Position numbers and translations under genes: made by a program | From: Phycomyces nitens | Taxonomy: Eukaryota > Mucoromycota > Mucoromycetes > Mucorales > Phycomycetaceae | Assembly (NCBI GenBank): GCA_022702545.1 | Contig: JAHRBC010000003.1 | Location: 2,790,001 to 2,854,000, forward strand | Direction: 5' to 3' | DNA length: 64,000 nt | Part shown: positions 36,201 through 53,000 of the stretch, one piece after another | How positions within the stretch are numbered: position 1 is the stretch's first letter | How the letters are laid out: each line of letters begins with the position of its first letter | Notes under the pieces: generated by a model | Seen by the model: only the letters and a program-made list of their open reading frames with translations | Databases searched by the model: none | Told to the model about the DNA's origin: nothing

Positions 36201-38440
36201 TGGCTGGCTATGGATCCGTAAGTGCTCTCAGAGAAAATGACTCCCTCAGGGACCTTTTGGGTGAAGAAGTCGAGGACCAGAACGAGGAGGATGAGGAAAC
36301 TCTTATTGAGACTATCGACGAGACCTTTGAGCTGACTGATGATAAAGCTACAGTCAACAACATGATCAAGGATGAGAAAACTGAAAAAGGACAAGTCAAA
36401 AGCAAAGTCTATTTGACTTACTTTAATGCTTGTGGCGGCTGGTTCTTCTGGATTACCCTTATTCTGTGTTATTTTGTCACTCGAACCTTTGTATTTGGAG
36501 AAAACTGGTGAGAGAGAGAGAATAACCTTCAAAGAGCCTTTGAACTAGGAGACTAATGGCTCGTGTCTTATAGGTGGCTACGAATCTGGGTATCCAATAG
36601 CGGGGAGGTTAAAAACGGCACCGGCGTCTTTGAGACTACTGTCGCACCTTATGCTCATAATACCATGATGTATATTGAACAAACCACCAGAAAATACAAC
36701 ATGTTCCAGCAATGGGTATACGAAGACACCCAGCCAACAAATGTAGACTACTACATTTTTGTGTACATGGCCATTTGTTTAGGATGCATTATTTTCGACA
36801 CACTTCATACAGCCTTGCTTTTCTGGGGTACCGTACGAGGCGCAAGTGTTCTGTTTAGAAAGATGACCACGAGAGTTATCCGTGCTCCCATGCGATTCTT
36901 TGACACTACTCCTACAGGAAGAATCCTCAATCGCTTTGGCAAAGATGTGATGACAGTAGATGTGGTTGTAGGCCGTTCAATGAGCCATTTGCTTGACTGT
37001 ATTACAGGCTTAATCGCGTCTATTATCGTCATTGGGGTCATTACTCCTCAATTCATCATCGTTGCATTCTTGATTGGTGGAGTCTATGTATTGATCGGTG
37101 TTCTTTATCTGCGTGTATCGCGTCAGTTCAAGCGTCTCAACTCTGTCAGTCGATCGCCCATCTATTCTCACTTTACCGAGACATTGACAGGCGTCACCAC
37201 TATTCGTGCCTATTGCCAAGAAGAAACTTTCCAGTTGGAGCTCTACAAGAAACTCGATGGATTTATCTCTCCTTACTATCTTTTGTGGATGAGCAACCGT
37301 TGGTTGTATGCCCGAGTTGAATTTGCTGGTGCATTTGTTACCCTATTCGCTGGTGTCTTTATCCTTATAAATCTTGATACTATCGATGCTGGTATGGCCG
37401 GTATATCCCTCTTTTATGCCCGTTCATTTTTGGATAATGTTTACTGGATCATTCGTCAATACACTCAGGTCGAGATGGACCTAAACTCGGTTGAGCGTAT
37501 TCAGGAATATCTCGAGATTGACCAAGAACCTCCTGCGTCTATCAAAGGAAGCCGTCCTCCTGCTGCCTGGCCCACAACTGCATCTGTTGAAGTAAAGGAT
37601 CTTGCTATCAAATACGCACAAGACCTTGACCCTGTTCTTCACAACATTTCCTTTAACATTCGCTCCCATGAGAAAGTAGGTGTTGTGGGACGTACTGGAT
37701 CTGGCAAGAGTACTCTTGCGCTCAGCTTTTTCCGTTTCCTCGAACCAAGCAACGGAAGCATTTCCATTGACGGAATTGATATTAGCCACATTGGTGTTGA
37801 AGACCTTCGTTCCAAGCTTACTATTATTCCCCAAGATGCCATCCTTTTCTCTGGAACGATCCGTTCTAACCTCGATCCCTTTGAAGAATACACCGACAGT
37901 GCTGTCTGGGAGTCTCTTGTCAGAGCTCATCTTTCACCTGAAAACCGTGACGAAGAAGTGCCAGAAGGAAATGCTACCTGGACCGTCACTAGCCTTACCC
38001 AGACCGTAAGTGATGGTGGAAACAACTTTTCTCAGGGTCAACGTCAACTGCTCTGCATGGCTCGTGCATTGCTCAAGAACAGCAGACTTATCATCATGGA
38101 CGAAGCAACTGCCAGTGTTGATTTTGAGACTGACAAGAAGATCCAAAACACAATCCGCGAAGAATTTGTTCACTCGACATTGATCTGTATTGCCCATCGC
38201 CTGAGAACTATTATAGATTATGACCGAGTCTTGGTACTGGATCAGGGAAATGTTGTAGAATACGATACGCCTGCAAACCTCTTGCTTAACAATGCTGGTT
38301 CCGGTCTATTCAAATCAATGTGCGAAAAATCTGGAGAACTCGATGTGTTGATTGAGATGGCCCGTAGCTCTGAAATGCGTGATGGCGCAGGCAAGATCTT
38401 TGAACAACCCGATTACCACACTGCTAATCGTCAAGATTAA
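33257..38440 (+). CDS. full-length ABCC (MRP-type) transporter, 1585 aa
   Basis: ATP-driven exporter, in fungi often vacuolar, for conjugates, bile-acid-like anions or drugs (yeast Ybt1/Ycf1 relatives). Exons 33257-33259, 33310-33347, 33400-33646, 33710-34012, 34066-34125, 34190-34774, 34853-36507 and 36574-38440. The first coding exon is only ATG, followed by a GTGAGG donor; the next exon then reads DHPFAPLKCTEND in frame. An N-terminal TMD0 of about five helices is followed by TMD1, NBD1 (Walker A GPTGSGKS at 672-679, signature LSGGQ at 784-788, Walker B LLLDD), TMD2 and NBD2 (GRTGSGKS at 1336-1343, signature FSQGQ, Walker B IIMDEATASVD). The Walker B of NBD1 ends in Asp rather than Glu, the usual degenerate site of ABCC proteins. 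An acidic insert with many Lys/Asp/Glu lies in TMD1 (about 375-395). Confidence 0.93.
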
Positions 38441-38804
38441 GCAAAAATAAACTACATGCCAATGCACAAAATATGTATAATATTTGCATATCAATCTTCT
38501 TTTGCAGATATCGACATTAAAACAAAAAACAAAACAAATCTTGTGACAAATGCCTTTAGGATTTGGTTGAGATCTTGTTATCCTTTAACATAAAACAATT
38601 CTTGAATCCTTTTAGTTTATAGAGTACGCCATATACAACTCCCAGATTCACAACATGACAATTCGCAGCCTAGACACCAAGTGAAATATACAGTTGGGAG
38701 TACAAAGGACATGACATTTTTTTTAATTACAAAAAGACATCGCAAGATGAGAGAGAGAGAGATGTCTAAAACACATTTTGGTGATTATACTTTAATTTTA
38801 ATCT
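38441..38804. other. convergent 3' spacer
   Basis: A 364-base AT-rich region between the convergent ABCC and ATP2 genes. It should hold both polyadenylation regions. A short (ga)n run is at 38751-38761. No gene seen. Confidence 0.6.
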
Positions 38805-40638
<1,834 letters not shown>

Positions 40639-43600
40639 GTCGTGTTTGTTGGTTTAAAGACACACACACACACAGAGGGGAGGGGGGACCAGGGTGAATA
40701 TAAAGTGGCCGGCGCTGTGTAGAAATTTTTCGATAGGTCCAAATGGGGCCAACCAGCTAACTGGCCAATCATATCATCGAGGGACAGTCCAAGTAATCAA
40801 GTCACAAGTGACGTAGACAATCCAGGGCATCAGTATTTAGGTTTGCCTGGGCGGTTTTATTTTTTTCGCTCAAAAGAATTTAAGGCTGAAAATAAACATG
40901 GTGCTATTTTACGCCCTGGCCTCCGTGCCGCAAGTGCTATGAATATACGGATATGAATATATATATGTGTATGTGTGGATTTATGAATTAAATAAGAAGT
41001 GTGCCTGATTTCTTTTTTTGGGGGGTGATTTCCTGAACTATGGGTTTGGGAAGGCGGAGTGGAAAAAGTGCCATGTAAAACTAAACTTAAATTGAAACAA
41101 AGACCATATTTCAAAATAAAAAGGCCCTTTTTATTATTATTATTATTATTTGAGAGTGCATATGGGATTCTATAAAGGGAGGGAGGGGGGATTTGTTTTT
41201 GGCAGTATGGATATATATCCAAAGCGCAGTTGCTCTGACAATTCTCCGATAAAACACACTGTCATTCATTTGATACTTTTTTTAAAATCACCAGAAAATC
41301 AAGCAATTTAGAGCAAAACACAAAGTTTCTTATGTACAGGAACATTGGCTGATAAAAAAGATCAATTGGTGGGCGCGTAGACCTTGAGATCGCCAACGCA
41401 GTCGGGGCATTTGCAATTACGTATCTTTCTCAAGACCTTCCTAAAGAAGAAGAAGAGATGCACACCGGGGCCTTAACAGCCAAATTGCTAAAATTAGGCA
41501 ATTTATAAAGTACGAATTAGACACTTAAAAATAAATGAGACCATGTTTTAAACTGAATATTAAATCTAATATCCCTTTATTTTATATTTTATTTATTATT
41601 TGGAGTGTTTACCTGGCAATAATTAACGCCATTTTATAAATATTTCCAGATCATCTTTGTTAAGCTTGTCAGGAATTCCTTTTGGGCCTTTTGTGGGCGT
41701 GTGTGCGTGTGTGGAGCACAATGCAATCGACCAGCCAGACTGCATATTCTATTGACCCTCTAAACACGCCTAATCTTAAAAAACAAAAACAAAAGATGAA
41801 TTCAAGAAGTCAATTTTCATTGTTATCAAGATCAATGAATTGATTGGAACGTCCTCAAGCACAGCACAACACAACACCAAGGCCAGACCTTTCAAACAGC
41901 ACAAGAACCTACTAGACATGTGCAACACATTAAAAAGAGGGCATTGTGCCATGCTATCAACGTGTATATTTAAATGCTCAAATCTCAAAAAAACAAAATT
42001 CATCATCAGCCATTTTGATAGTGAAACTATATATTGAATTTTTGCAACCAGCCCAATCAAATCTCAGGGCAAACCAAGGCAGATAATTGTAATTGATGCT
42101 CACTGTGAATCTAGCAACAGACTTGTTGTATTTGTCATGTTTGGATTACATTATATTGCTATCAAGAGTATCTCAGCAGTACGATTAGTCATTATAACAG
42201 CTCCTAGTATTTGGAATGACAGGGTGTATATTTATCAATAATGAAATATCCATGCCACAAGGATATTCTATTTATCTAGAAATGATACATTTATACTTTA
42301 TAATTCTGTGAATATTTATGATAAATCACTCCTTTTTCAGCATTAGTTCAAAAGGGATCTTTTTTGTGTTTTATCAAGATGAATGAAAACAATTGATCAT
42401 CATAATCATAATAAAATAGAAATCTTGGCCTCTACATTTATTCTAAACTACAAGAATGATTGATTTTGTGATTGATTCTGATTCTATTAATCAATAATAT
42501 CCAAATGTTTTATTGATATATTCAGTCTATTATTATACTTTTTTTTTTAGCTGTTGGCTATCATACTGTATGTATAGAATGACAGAAACAAGGTCTAGTG
42601 TGTTTTCAGGGCAATACTTTTGCTGCATTTTGATCACAATCTATGATCTATGTCTAGATATACAAACTATTTGCATTGTAAATCCTGACAATCAATACCA
42701 AGGATACCCAAATGGTTAAACTCGACATCTATTTAAGCACACACACAACAATATATATATATATATGGCTTGGATGAGATTAGTGGTGGCACTTGCTGGA
42801 TGAGATCAATGGCGGAAAGACATACAGATAAAGAACTTTGAGCATTGACCACCTCTGTGATTGCCTCGAGACACCAATCGAGATGGCCGCTATTTGCAAC
42901 CTAGAGTGCTTAGCCAAACAGTAATGATAAAAAGTCAATTGAGGATCAAGAGTAGCAAAATGACAAGTTTGATGTCTTTATATTTTCTAATGCGATGCAT
43001 AGGCATAATATTTATTTAATTATTCATTTATTAACTGTGCTTGAGGATTTTGGTGTCAAAAAAAAAAAAAAAGACCAATGGTGAAGGCTTTGCAATCTAG
43101 AAGAGCACCCGGGCCGTTTTGGTTTCGATTGGCTGGCAGGATTGAGCAAGATGAGTTTAAATTGGTAATCATGGCAACCCAAGAATAGAATCGGCTCTCT
43201 TTTTTTTTGCTAACCATTTGTGCACCCACTGAAACTTTGTATTTATGTTTAATAAGTGTAGAATAGCGGGCCAATCATATCGAATGCTTGGTACCCAACT
43301 GCCATTTCTGGGTGCCAGATCATTGGGCGCGTTTAATTTGCCCATCTTGGTCTATTTTTATAATACCAGAGAAAAATATATTCTCACTGCGATTATATGG
43401 TTATAAACTACCCATTGGGTTCTTGGGTTTCTATTGGCTCCAAAGCGCTTTATGTTTTGTAGTGTGCTGGGTCTTGGGTTGCTCTATGTTTTTATTTCTT
43501 TTCTTGTGCGTAGAAAGTACTCTGCATATTTGCAGACAACAAAGAAGCAAACACGTGTAAGGATGTGTCCTACAGCAAATATAAGGGTGAGGCAAGAGAA

Positions 43601-43920
43601 GCACATTTTGTGATTTGGCCTGAAGCTGAGTTGGTAACGAGCAGACGGATGGCCAAAAGGGAACTCAGCACGTGATGCATAGGTTGGTTCGTTTGTTAGA
43701 AAAAGCCAAAATAAACCAGGCAGGTTAAAAATAGCCCTCGATTGACAGACCGCCTAATTTTGTCTTTGTTCTGCATCCCTCGGAGGCCTGCCACGCGCCC
43801 GCGGAAGATGGCCTGTATAGAAACTTAGGGGGTGACGGTTGACGTAAAGACCATAAAAGACGCCCGATTTTCTGCCTCCAATTGATCTTCTCTCCACTTT
43901 ACTTCTTCGTCAACCTCAAC
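40639..43920. other. 3.3-kb spacer between ATP2 and GFA1
   Basis: Holds the two divergent promoters at its ends, a (CA)n run at 40662-40674, an (att)n run near 41130-41150 and several short frames without recognisable similarity. A possible two-exon microprotein at 41362-41632 is listed separately. The last 150 bases before GFA1 are relatively GC-rich (ccacgcgcccgcgg near 43792-43805). Confidence 0.55.
41362..41632 (-). CDS. possible 32-aa Cys-pair microprotein
   Basis: Minus-strand exons 41632-41613 (ATG GCG TTA ATT ATT GCC AG) and 41440-41362 join through a GTAAAC donor and a pyrimidine-rich TTCTTTAG acceptor into an intact 32-residue frame. The product is basic with a Cys-Lys-Cys-Pro-Asp-Cys cluster and ends VYAPTN. 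The second exon uses C/G-ending codons, like the highly expressed genes nearby. The 172-base intron is longer than the window's norm and no family is recognised, so chance remains a real possibility. Confidence 0.3.
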
Positions 43921-46403
<2,483 letters not shown>

Positions 46404-46718
46404 AATAGCAATCCCCCTTTAAAACCAAAGAAAAAAGGCACTATTTACTGACAAGCCATCTCTCCCCCCTTCCCTCCCTCATTCCTCACAATCCAAAACT
46501 ATCCACCCTGTTTGTATCTTCATCCCATTTCCATGCATCTTTCCTCTTAAATTCAAATTCATTAAAGATCTTGTCCACAATGAAATGTGTTAAAGAATAA
46601 TGTTGACCATAATAAGCCACTCTTTTTTTTTAAAAAGAAAAAATGGTATTCATCATATAGCAGCAGCAGCAGCAGTAATAGTAGTAAATCAACCGTTTCT
46701 TTCTTAATTATCAATAAG
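46404..46718. other. GFA1 3' region and upstream region of the next gene
   Basis: A 315-base pyrimidine-rich then AT-rich spacer. A (cag)n-type run (agcagcagcagcagcag) lies at 46659-46675. No gene recognised. Confidence 0.55.
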
Positions 46719-48405
46719 ATGAACGAAACCAATCCATATGAGAATGTAACAAAGATAAAACAAAAAAAAGTCTGTGGTTTTGGAGCCTAATAATCTCTAT
46801 CATATCATATATAAAATATAAATAAAAAATAATAAAGGAGTGTGCCTTGTTACAAGATCTCTCTGGTCGGGATCGACCTGCCAAACGAAAAGCATTACAG
46901 ACACTTGATCTCGCCTTGAATTCATCATTAGAACCCACGATCCGTCAAAAGCTACTTTTCACATTACTGCATTGTACTGCAAGTTCTATTGATGGCATCC
47001 GAGAACAGGCCGTGATTCTTTCAAGGTAGACCATTGCTCAGCTCAGACTTGGAAACTCAATAATAATAATCTTTATAGATCACAACAAACAACAAATCTT
47101 GATTCGATAATGGCAATGCCAATAATCACAGCCGCATCTCAGCGTCTCAAGCCAGGAGTAGAGACAACTGAAGAAATTAGGGCAGAATGGCTTATGCTGG
47201 TCCAAACAGTAGTGGGCAACACGCCAGACCTTGGAAAAGAAGTAGAGGAGCTGTTGGGGATTGTGCAGGCAGGTATCGATGATGGATATCCAGAAGCCCA
47301 GAAACAGGCAGGGAAATTGCTGGTTAAGCTGGCCAGAGATGCATCCGTGTGGGTTGGATATGCAGGAGAACGGCCGCTGCAGATGGCGATGGTTCTGCTG
47401 GTGCATCGGCATGCAGCCCTAAGAGTTCTGGGATTGGAGGCAATGGAGGCAATTCTGTTGAGAAACGGCCGTTATGTGGACATGTTGTTTGTCCAGGACC
47501 CATCTACCGGGCGTGCACCCATTGTGCCTAGTCTGATGTATGACCATGCACCTCAAGTGCGTCTTGGTCTCGTAAACGCTATGGGTCATCTTTTCACTGC
47601 ATGGCCCCCAAATGACAGATACAATCATGCACACCAGTTGCTTCCTGTACTCTTGACATCCTCTGTTGATGAATTTCCTCAGGTTGTCGAGGCTGCCCAA
47701 GACATGCTCAGTCGCCTGGGCCAACAGTGTGCCCAGGATCTGGTTGACTCTGGCCTGGTAGATGTCCTCGAGAGCGATGCCATAGTCATGGGTAAGGGAT
47801 GCTTCTGTATTATTGCTACTGAGTAGGGGTTGACATGTTTGCTTGTTAGGTTTGATGCATGTTGTGCATATGGCATGGGAAAAAACCCTCAATTCACTTC
47901 TTCACGACATCCAACACTTTATTGCCACTCGCCAAATCACTTTTTTATCAGTCCTGGGTGTTCTGGTTAGCTATGCTGCACCCAAGGATGTCACTAGATC
48001 CCTTAATCGCATTCTCCACCAACTGATTGCCACCTATTGCACAGCCCCTGATCAGCTAGTTTGCACAAAGGCAAGTAATCAAGAAAAAAAAACAGACGTC
48101 TTTTTAACAAAATTGTCTTGTAGACTCTAGAGGTAGCCCATGTCCTGGCTACAAAGGTACCCTTGCCCGATATCTATCTCGATATCCTCTTGCCCCATCT
48201 CCAAAAAGACCATTGGGCAGCAGAGACTGGTGCTTATCCAGCTGCCACTGTCATTACTGCTGTCCTTGGTCTTCTTGATGCACTTCTTGAGACCCCTGGC
48301 CAAACCCTCTCTGGTCCAGCCAAGGACCGGATCAGGCTGGCCCTTTCCCAACCACACATTAGTCCTCTTTTGCCCACTGGCCTCAAACAATTTATCAATA
48401 GCTAA
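46719..48405 (+). CDS. HEAT-repeat protein, DNAAF5/HEATR2 homologue, 476 aa
   Basis: Exons 46719-46745, 46838-47025, 47079-47791, 47850-48070 and 48124-48405. DNAAF5 in animals and algae is a cytoplasmic HEAT-repeat factor for preassembly of axonemal dynein arms. Here the segments NDRYNHAHQLLPVLL with following DE, then LLHDIQHFIATRQITFLSVLGVL and VPLPDIYLDILLPHL, line up in order with the DRYSFFHKL..PLLL, CHDITDWV..TR and VSPEVFLKL regions of the animal protein as I know it. At 476 aa it is much shorter than human DNAAF5 (855), lacking the C-terminal part. The intron after TK uses a GC donor (AAG|GCAAGT). The short first exon (MNETNPYEN) rests on a GTAACA donor and is the least certain part. 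Other HEAT proteins are the alternative. Confidence 0.7.
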
Positions 48406-48608
48406 ATATAAAGACCAAGGTGTAATAATCATACTTGGAACTGAGCGGAATATGATGGCGATGATTATGATTATGATTATGATGGGGAGATGTGTGTCAG
48501 CCCAAAGTCACAAAATTAATCCGATCTAGCTTTGAATGATAAGCCACGCATCAATGAAGCTAGTTCCACTTGGCCAGAGTCATTTTTATATCTTCCTTTA
48601 CTCTAACC

Positions 48609-49262
48609 ATGAAGGAATATCAGCGTGAATTTATTGAGTTTGCTCTTGCCAACCAAGTGCTTCGTTTTGGGTCCTTTGTTCTCAAGTCTGGCCGCACCTC
48701 CCCCTACTTCTTCAATGCAGGTCTCTTCAACAGCGGCAAGACTCTCAATGCTATCGGCCGCTTCTATGCTGCAGCCTTCCTTGATGCCAACTTTGAATAC
48801 GACGTTATCTTTGGACCTGCTTACAAGGGTATTCCTCTCGTGTGCGCAACTGCCATGTCTCTGTCTTCCCAGCACTCTATCGATGCCCCCTTTGCTTTCA
48901 ACCGCAAGGAAAAGAAGGACCACGGTGAAGGTGGTGACATTGTTGGCACACCCTTGAGTGGCAAGGTAGTGGTCGTAGACGACGTGATTACTGCCGGAAC
49001 AGCCATCAATGAGTCCATTGGCATCATTCGCGAAAAGAAGGGTGTCCTGACTGGTGTCTTGGTTGCTGTTGATCGCGCCGAGATTGCCCCCGATGGTTCC
49101 GGAAAGAGTGCTATCCAGGCCATCCAAGAGGCCAACAACGTCCCTGTTCGTGCCATCATTACCATGGATCACATTATCGAATACATGGAGGAAAAGGGTA
49201 CCTATGGCGACCAATTGAAGATGATGAAGGAATACAAGGCTCAGTATGGTATCAACAAATAA
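48609..49262 (+). CDS. URA5: orotate phosphoribosyltransferase
   Basis: Converts orotate plus PRPP to orotidine 5'-phosphate, the fifth step of de novo UMP synthesis; cytosolic dimer. Intronless, 217 aa, normal length for the eukaryotic single-domain enzyme. The PRPP-binding motif VVVVDDVITAGTA is intact, as are FNAGLFNSGKTL, the FGPAYKGIPL loop and the catalytic flexible loop AFNRKEKKDHGEGG. Start at MKEYQREF. It lies 203 bases downstream of the DNAAF5-like gene on the same strand. C/G-ending codons suggest good expression. Confidence 0.97.
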   Translation: MKEYQREFIEFALANQVLRFGSFVLKSGRTSPYFFNAGLFNSGKTLNAIGRFYAAAFLDANFEYDVIFGPAYKGIPLVCATAMSLSSQHSIDAPFAFNRKEKKDHGEGGDIVGTPLSGKVVVVDDVITAGTAINESIGIIREKKGVLTGVLVAVDRAEIAPDGSGKSAIQAIQEANNVPVRAIITMDHIIEYMEEKGTYGDQLKMMKEYKAQYGINK

Positions 49263-49763
49263 GTCCCATCATTGGATCGAGTTTTATGGGGGGAAGGGTC
49301 AGGAGCATAGAAGCATAGGAGAGACCAAATTGTCTGAGAGAGGTTCTTTCAGCAGAAATTGTACAATTTATAAATATTCATAAAATCTTGGAAAAAAATC
49401 AAAATACTTCTTGGCGGCCTCGAATGTGCATCACTTGGCAACTCTTGTAAATAGGAACACAAAATTGCCTTTTATGGATATATAAAAATATATATAAAAA
49501 TAATTTGAACTTCAGAAATACCAGGTTCAAGAATTGGAGTGTACTGGTTGTTTGTGGGAATTGGCTTTTGATGGTCACTAATGTTGGCAATTAGACAATA
49601 TTTCTCTTACGAAATACTTTTTTTTAATCAAAGTAAAATGACAATAGAGCTTTGACCTATTTGTTCAACAAGACAAAATGTGCATTGGAATAATCGAAAT
49701 GAATGGGATATTAGAGTACCGCAATGACAGCCCACTCCTTTTTCTAGAGTGCTTGCAGTTGGC

Positions 49764-49796
49764 CTGGTCTGGTCTGGTCTGGTCTGGTCTGGTCTG
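49764..49796. repeat. (ggtct)n microsatellite
   Basis: About six and a half tandem copies of ggtct, pure except at the edges, 260 bases upstream of the DHX37 start codon. Pentanucleotide repeats are uncommon in this window, where dinucleotide TA/CA/GA runs dominate. Confidence 0.9.
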
Positions 49797-50001
49797 TTGG
49801 CAGTCCAAGATATAAGTATATAGGTATATATATAAGATCTATGGCACTTTTTCTCATCAATTCACAATATCTTTACAATTTCAATTGTCGAGAATCCAGA
49901 AAGGCCATTTGAGATGAAAATTAGATAGTGTTGTCTTGTCTGTGCTGGAATCAGATATTCCACAAAGTGTGGTCGGAGTGTATGCAAATCACATCCTCCA
50001 A

Positions 50002-50012
50002 GAAAAATTTTC
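50002..50012. promoter_or_regulatory. RRPE-like box before DHX37
   Basis: The sequence gaaaaatttt (within agaaaaattttccc) matches the yeast ribosomal-RNA-processing element core and lies about 47 bases before the DHX37/ECM16 start codon. In yeasts this element marks ribosome-biogenesis genes. In an AT-rich genome a chance match is quite possible. Confidence 0.3.
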
Positions 50013-50058
50013 CCTTTTGAGATCTTGCTTCATTGAGCATCGATCAAGTCTTCAACTC

Positions 50059-53000
50059 ATGGGAAAGGCACGACAGAGACAGAAACGAGCAGCCCAAGAA
50101 GCATTACTCGAGGCAGCAAAAGCCAGAACTGCATCGGCCGACAATGTCGCCAAACATGGACAAAGTGCCGGAGAATCCGAAAAGGAGAGGTAATGAGAGC
50201 AGCGTCAAAAGTGCTTGCATTTGTTTTTATTGAAAACGATAATAATAATAGTAAGCAAAGTAATTGAATTAAATATAAAGTCTGTTTTGTTCATATATAG
50301 TGCCCCAGCTCCTCCAGTCAAGGCACCACCAGTAAGTCGAGAAAATATATATACATTCATTCAAAGGGCTGCAGTGATAGGCTAATCTTAAAAAACAAAA
50401 TCTCAATAGCCAGCCCCTCGTCTCTCCAAAAAGAAGCAGAAGAAGCTAAACAACTATATTGTAAGTCAAGCAACACAAAGATCTCACTTAGTATCTAGTC
50501 TGATACTTTATTTCTCTTAGGACCAAAAATTGAAAAAAGAAGCTCGTGAAGGATTGATGTCCAAACTTGCGTATGTTGTGTTTGGGCAAATTAGACAACA
50601 GGCGAATGGCTCACACACACACACATATATATACTTTGTAAAATCAATAGGGTCTCATCCTGGTCCTCGGATCTCCTAAAGTCTTCCAAGCTCATCGGAC
50701 GATCGGCACAAACCTTGAGAGAGAAATTGCGACAGTCAATGTTGGAACAAAAGGCTGGCATGGATGTTACAGATAGCGATGTCAGACTTTTTGTAGAAAA
50801 GGAAATTGATGATGAGGAAATGGAGGCATTTTCGGCAGCATCTCTTGCACAAATGGAAGCAAAGGCAAAGGCCGACGCAGAGGCAGCAGTAGCCGCAGAG
50901 GCCTCCAACTTTGGAAGCGCATTAAAGAAAACCGAAGACGGACCTGCAGTATCACTGGTGAAGAGAAAGAGAAAGAAGAAGAAGGCGAGTAACCATAATG
51001 ACAGAGTTCTTGAGACAGGGCTAAATATAAATGTATATTTTCTTTATTTTTATTTTTATTCATCTAGTCCACTATCCCTGAATCAGCCAAGAAACGTTAT
51101 AAGCAGAGAAAGGGAATCGACTCTGACGATTCATTTGACAGTTCGGATTCTGCCAATGATAGTGACAGTGAAGAAGAGGAAGATGACAAGCCAAAGACTT
51201 CGATGGTTGAGGATATTCAATATTCGAATGTATCTGCTTTGGAAGAGGTTGTAGAGGCTGCCAAGAACGTCCCTACTCCTGCACAGAGAGAAGAAGAGGA
51301 AGATGAGATCAAGTTGCAGCTTTTGAAGAGCAACAGAGAGGGAGATTTGAGTTCGGATGTTGCCAAGGTAAGACCCAGAAACCCCAACGGTAAAAGTCCA
51401 AAGTGTTTATTAACCATCATTTATCTGGTACTTTATATTCGTATCATTAGCCATTCTATGTTTCTGTCAACAGAACCAAGGAAGTGCAGGAGGCTCGTAT
51501 GAAGTTGCCTGTGTGCGGTGAAGAACAGGTAAATTCAAATCTAGTGCACAACATACCTGGTCCTTTATGATTTATTGATTGGTGGCATAAAATGCATATA
51601 GGTTATCATGGAAGCTATTCGTAACAATACTGTGGTGGTTATTTGTGGTGAGACTGGTTCAGGAAAAACCACACAGGTCCCTCAGTTCTTGTATGAGGCT
51701 GGCTGGTCCCATCCCGACAGCGGTGAGTTTGCGTATTATTATTTGGATAGACACAATAACTAAACCCCATTTTTTTTCTATCAATTGTAGACAACCCTGG
51801 TCTTATTGCTATTACACAGCCTCGTCGTGTGGCTGCCGTAAGTATGGCCAAGCGTGTTGGTCATGAATTGAACCTTCCAGAGAGTGTCGTTTCCCATCAG
51901 GTAATGCATTATTGTGTATTTTTTTTAAAGAGCTTCTCTGAGGCTAATCATAATTCATAAAAATTGGTTGTAGATTCGTTATGATGTAACGACCTCTGAA
52001 AAGACCCGCATCAAGTTCATGACAGATGGTGTGCTCTTGCGTGAGCTCTCTCAGGACCTCTTGCTGACCAAATATTCTGTGATCATTATCGACGAAGCAC
52101 ACGAACGTAACCTGAACACAGATATTCTTATTGGTGTTGTTAGCAGAGTTTTGAAGCTAAGAGCAGAACTCAGTCGTGAAGATCGTGCAAAGATCAAGGT
52201 AGATTATATTTAGGCTATTGATCTAATGTCAAGGTTGTGTATTAAATATTCTTGAACATCTAGCCTCTTCGTGTAGTTATCATGTCAGCCACACTCCGTG
52301 TATCTGATTTCACACAAAACTCGACATTATTCTCTAAACCACCGCCTGTTATCAATGTGAACGCAAGACAATACCCGGTAAGTAGACCTGATGGAAAAAA
52401 AAAGTCCTGATACTATAATAAAACTAACCAAAAAATCTGTCGTCTTTCAAAGGTCTCTATTCACTTTAACAAACGCACACCCGAAGACCATGTTGCCGAG
52501 GCATTTAAAAAGGTGTCCAAGATTCACGATCGTTTACCAGAAGGTGGTATTCTCATCTTCTTGACCGGTCAGAACGAAATCCAACATCTCTGCAAATCGC
52601 TCCGTGAGAAATACCCTCCCCTCCCTCCAAAGGCTGCTCTTGAGGAACGCAAACGGATCAGACAAGCAGCAGAACTTGAATTAAAACGCGATACTGCACT
52701 TGTAGGAGAATGTAAGGACGACCAGCATGCTGATTTCTGTGGCTTTATTAAAGATCAAAAAGACTAATTTCCACATTGTACAGCTGCTTTGGAGAGCGAA
52801 GAGATTGCCTTGGGGGAGAACCAAGTTGAAGACTTTGATTTGGAATCCGATTCTGATGACAGTGATAGCGATCTTGGATTTGATGAAGAAGACCTGGTGT
52901 CCAACAAGGATGGTGAGTTGAGATATAGATGGAATGAAATGAAATGACTCACAATAATTCCCCTTTAGCCCCTCTTCATGTCCTGCCTCTCTACTCTTCC

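Larger units (their letters stand above)
49263..50058. other. spacer upstream of the DHX37 gene
   Basis: A 796-base region with the URA5 3' end, a pentanucleotide (ggtct)n run and, near the DHX37 start, an RRPE-like box (both listed separately). An open frame continues upstream of the chosen DHX37 start from 49936 but has no support as coding sequence. Confidence 0.5.

Noticed and set aside
43078..43188. 36-codon ORF (MVKALQSRRAPGPFW...)
   Set aside because: Looks faintly protein-like, and I compared it with small ribosomal proteins (L39, L41), but it does not match either and has no splice or promoter support.
49936..50058. Upstream extension of DHX37 (MSVLESD...)
   Set aside because: In frame but unlike the family, whose members begin with MGK; taken as leader sequence.
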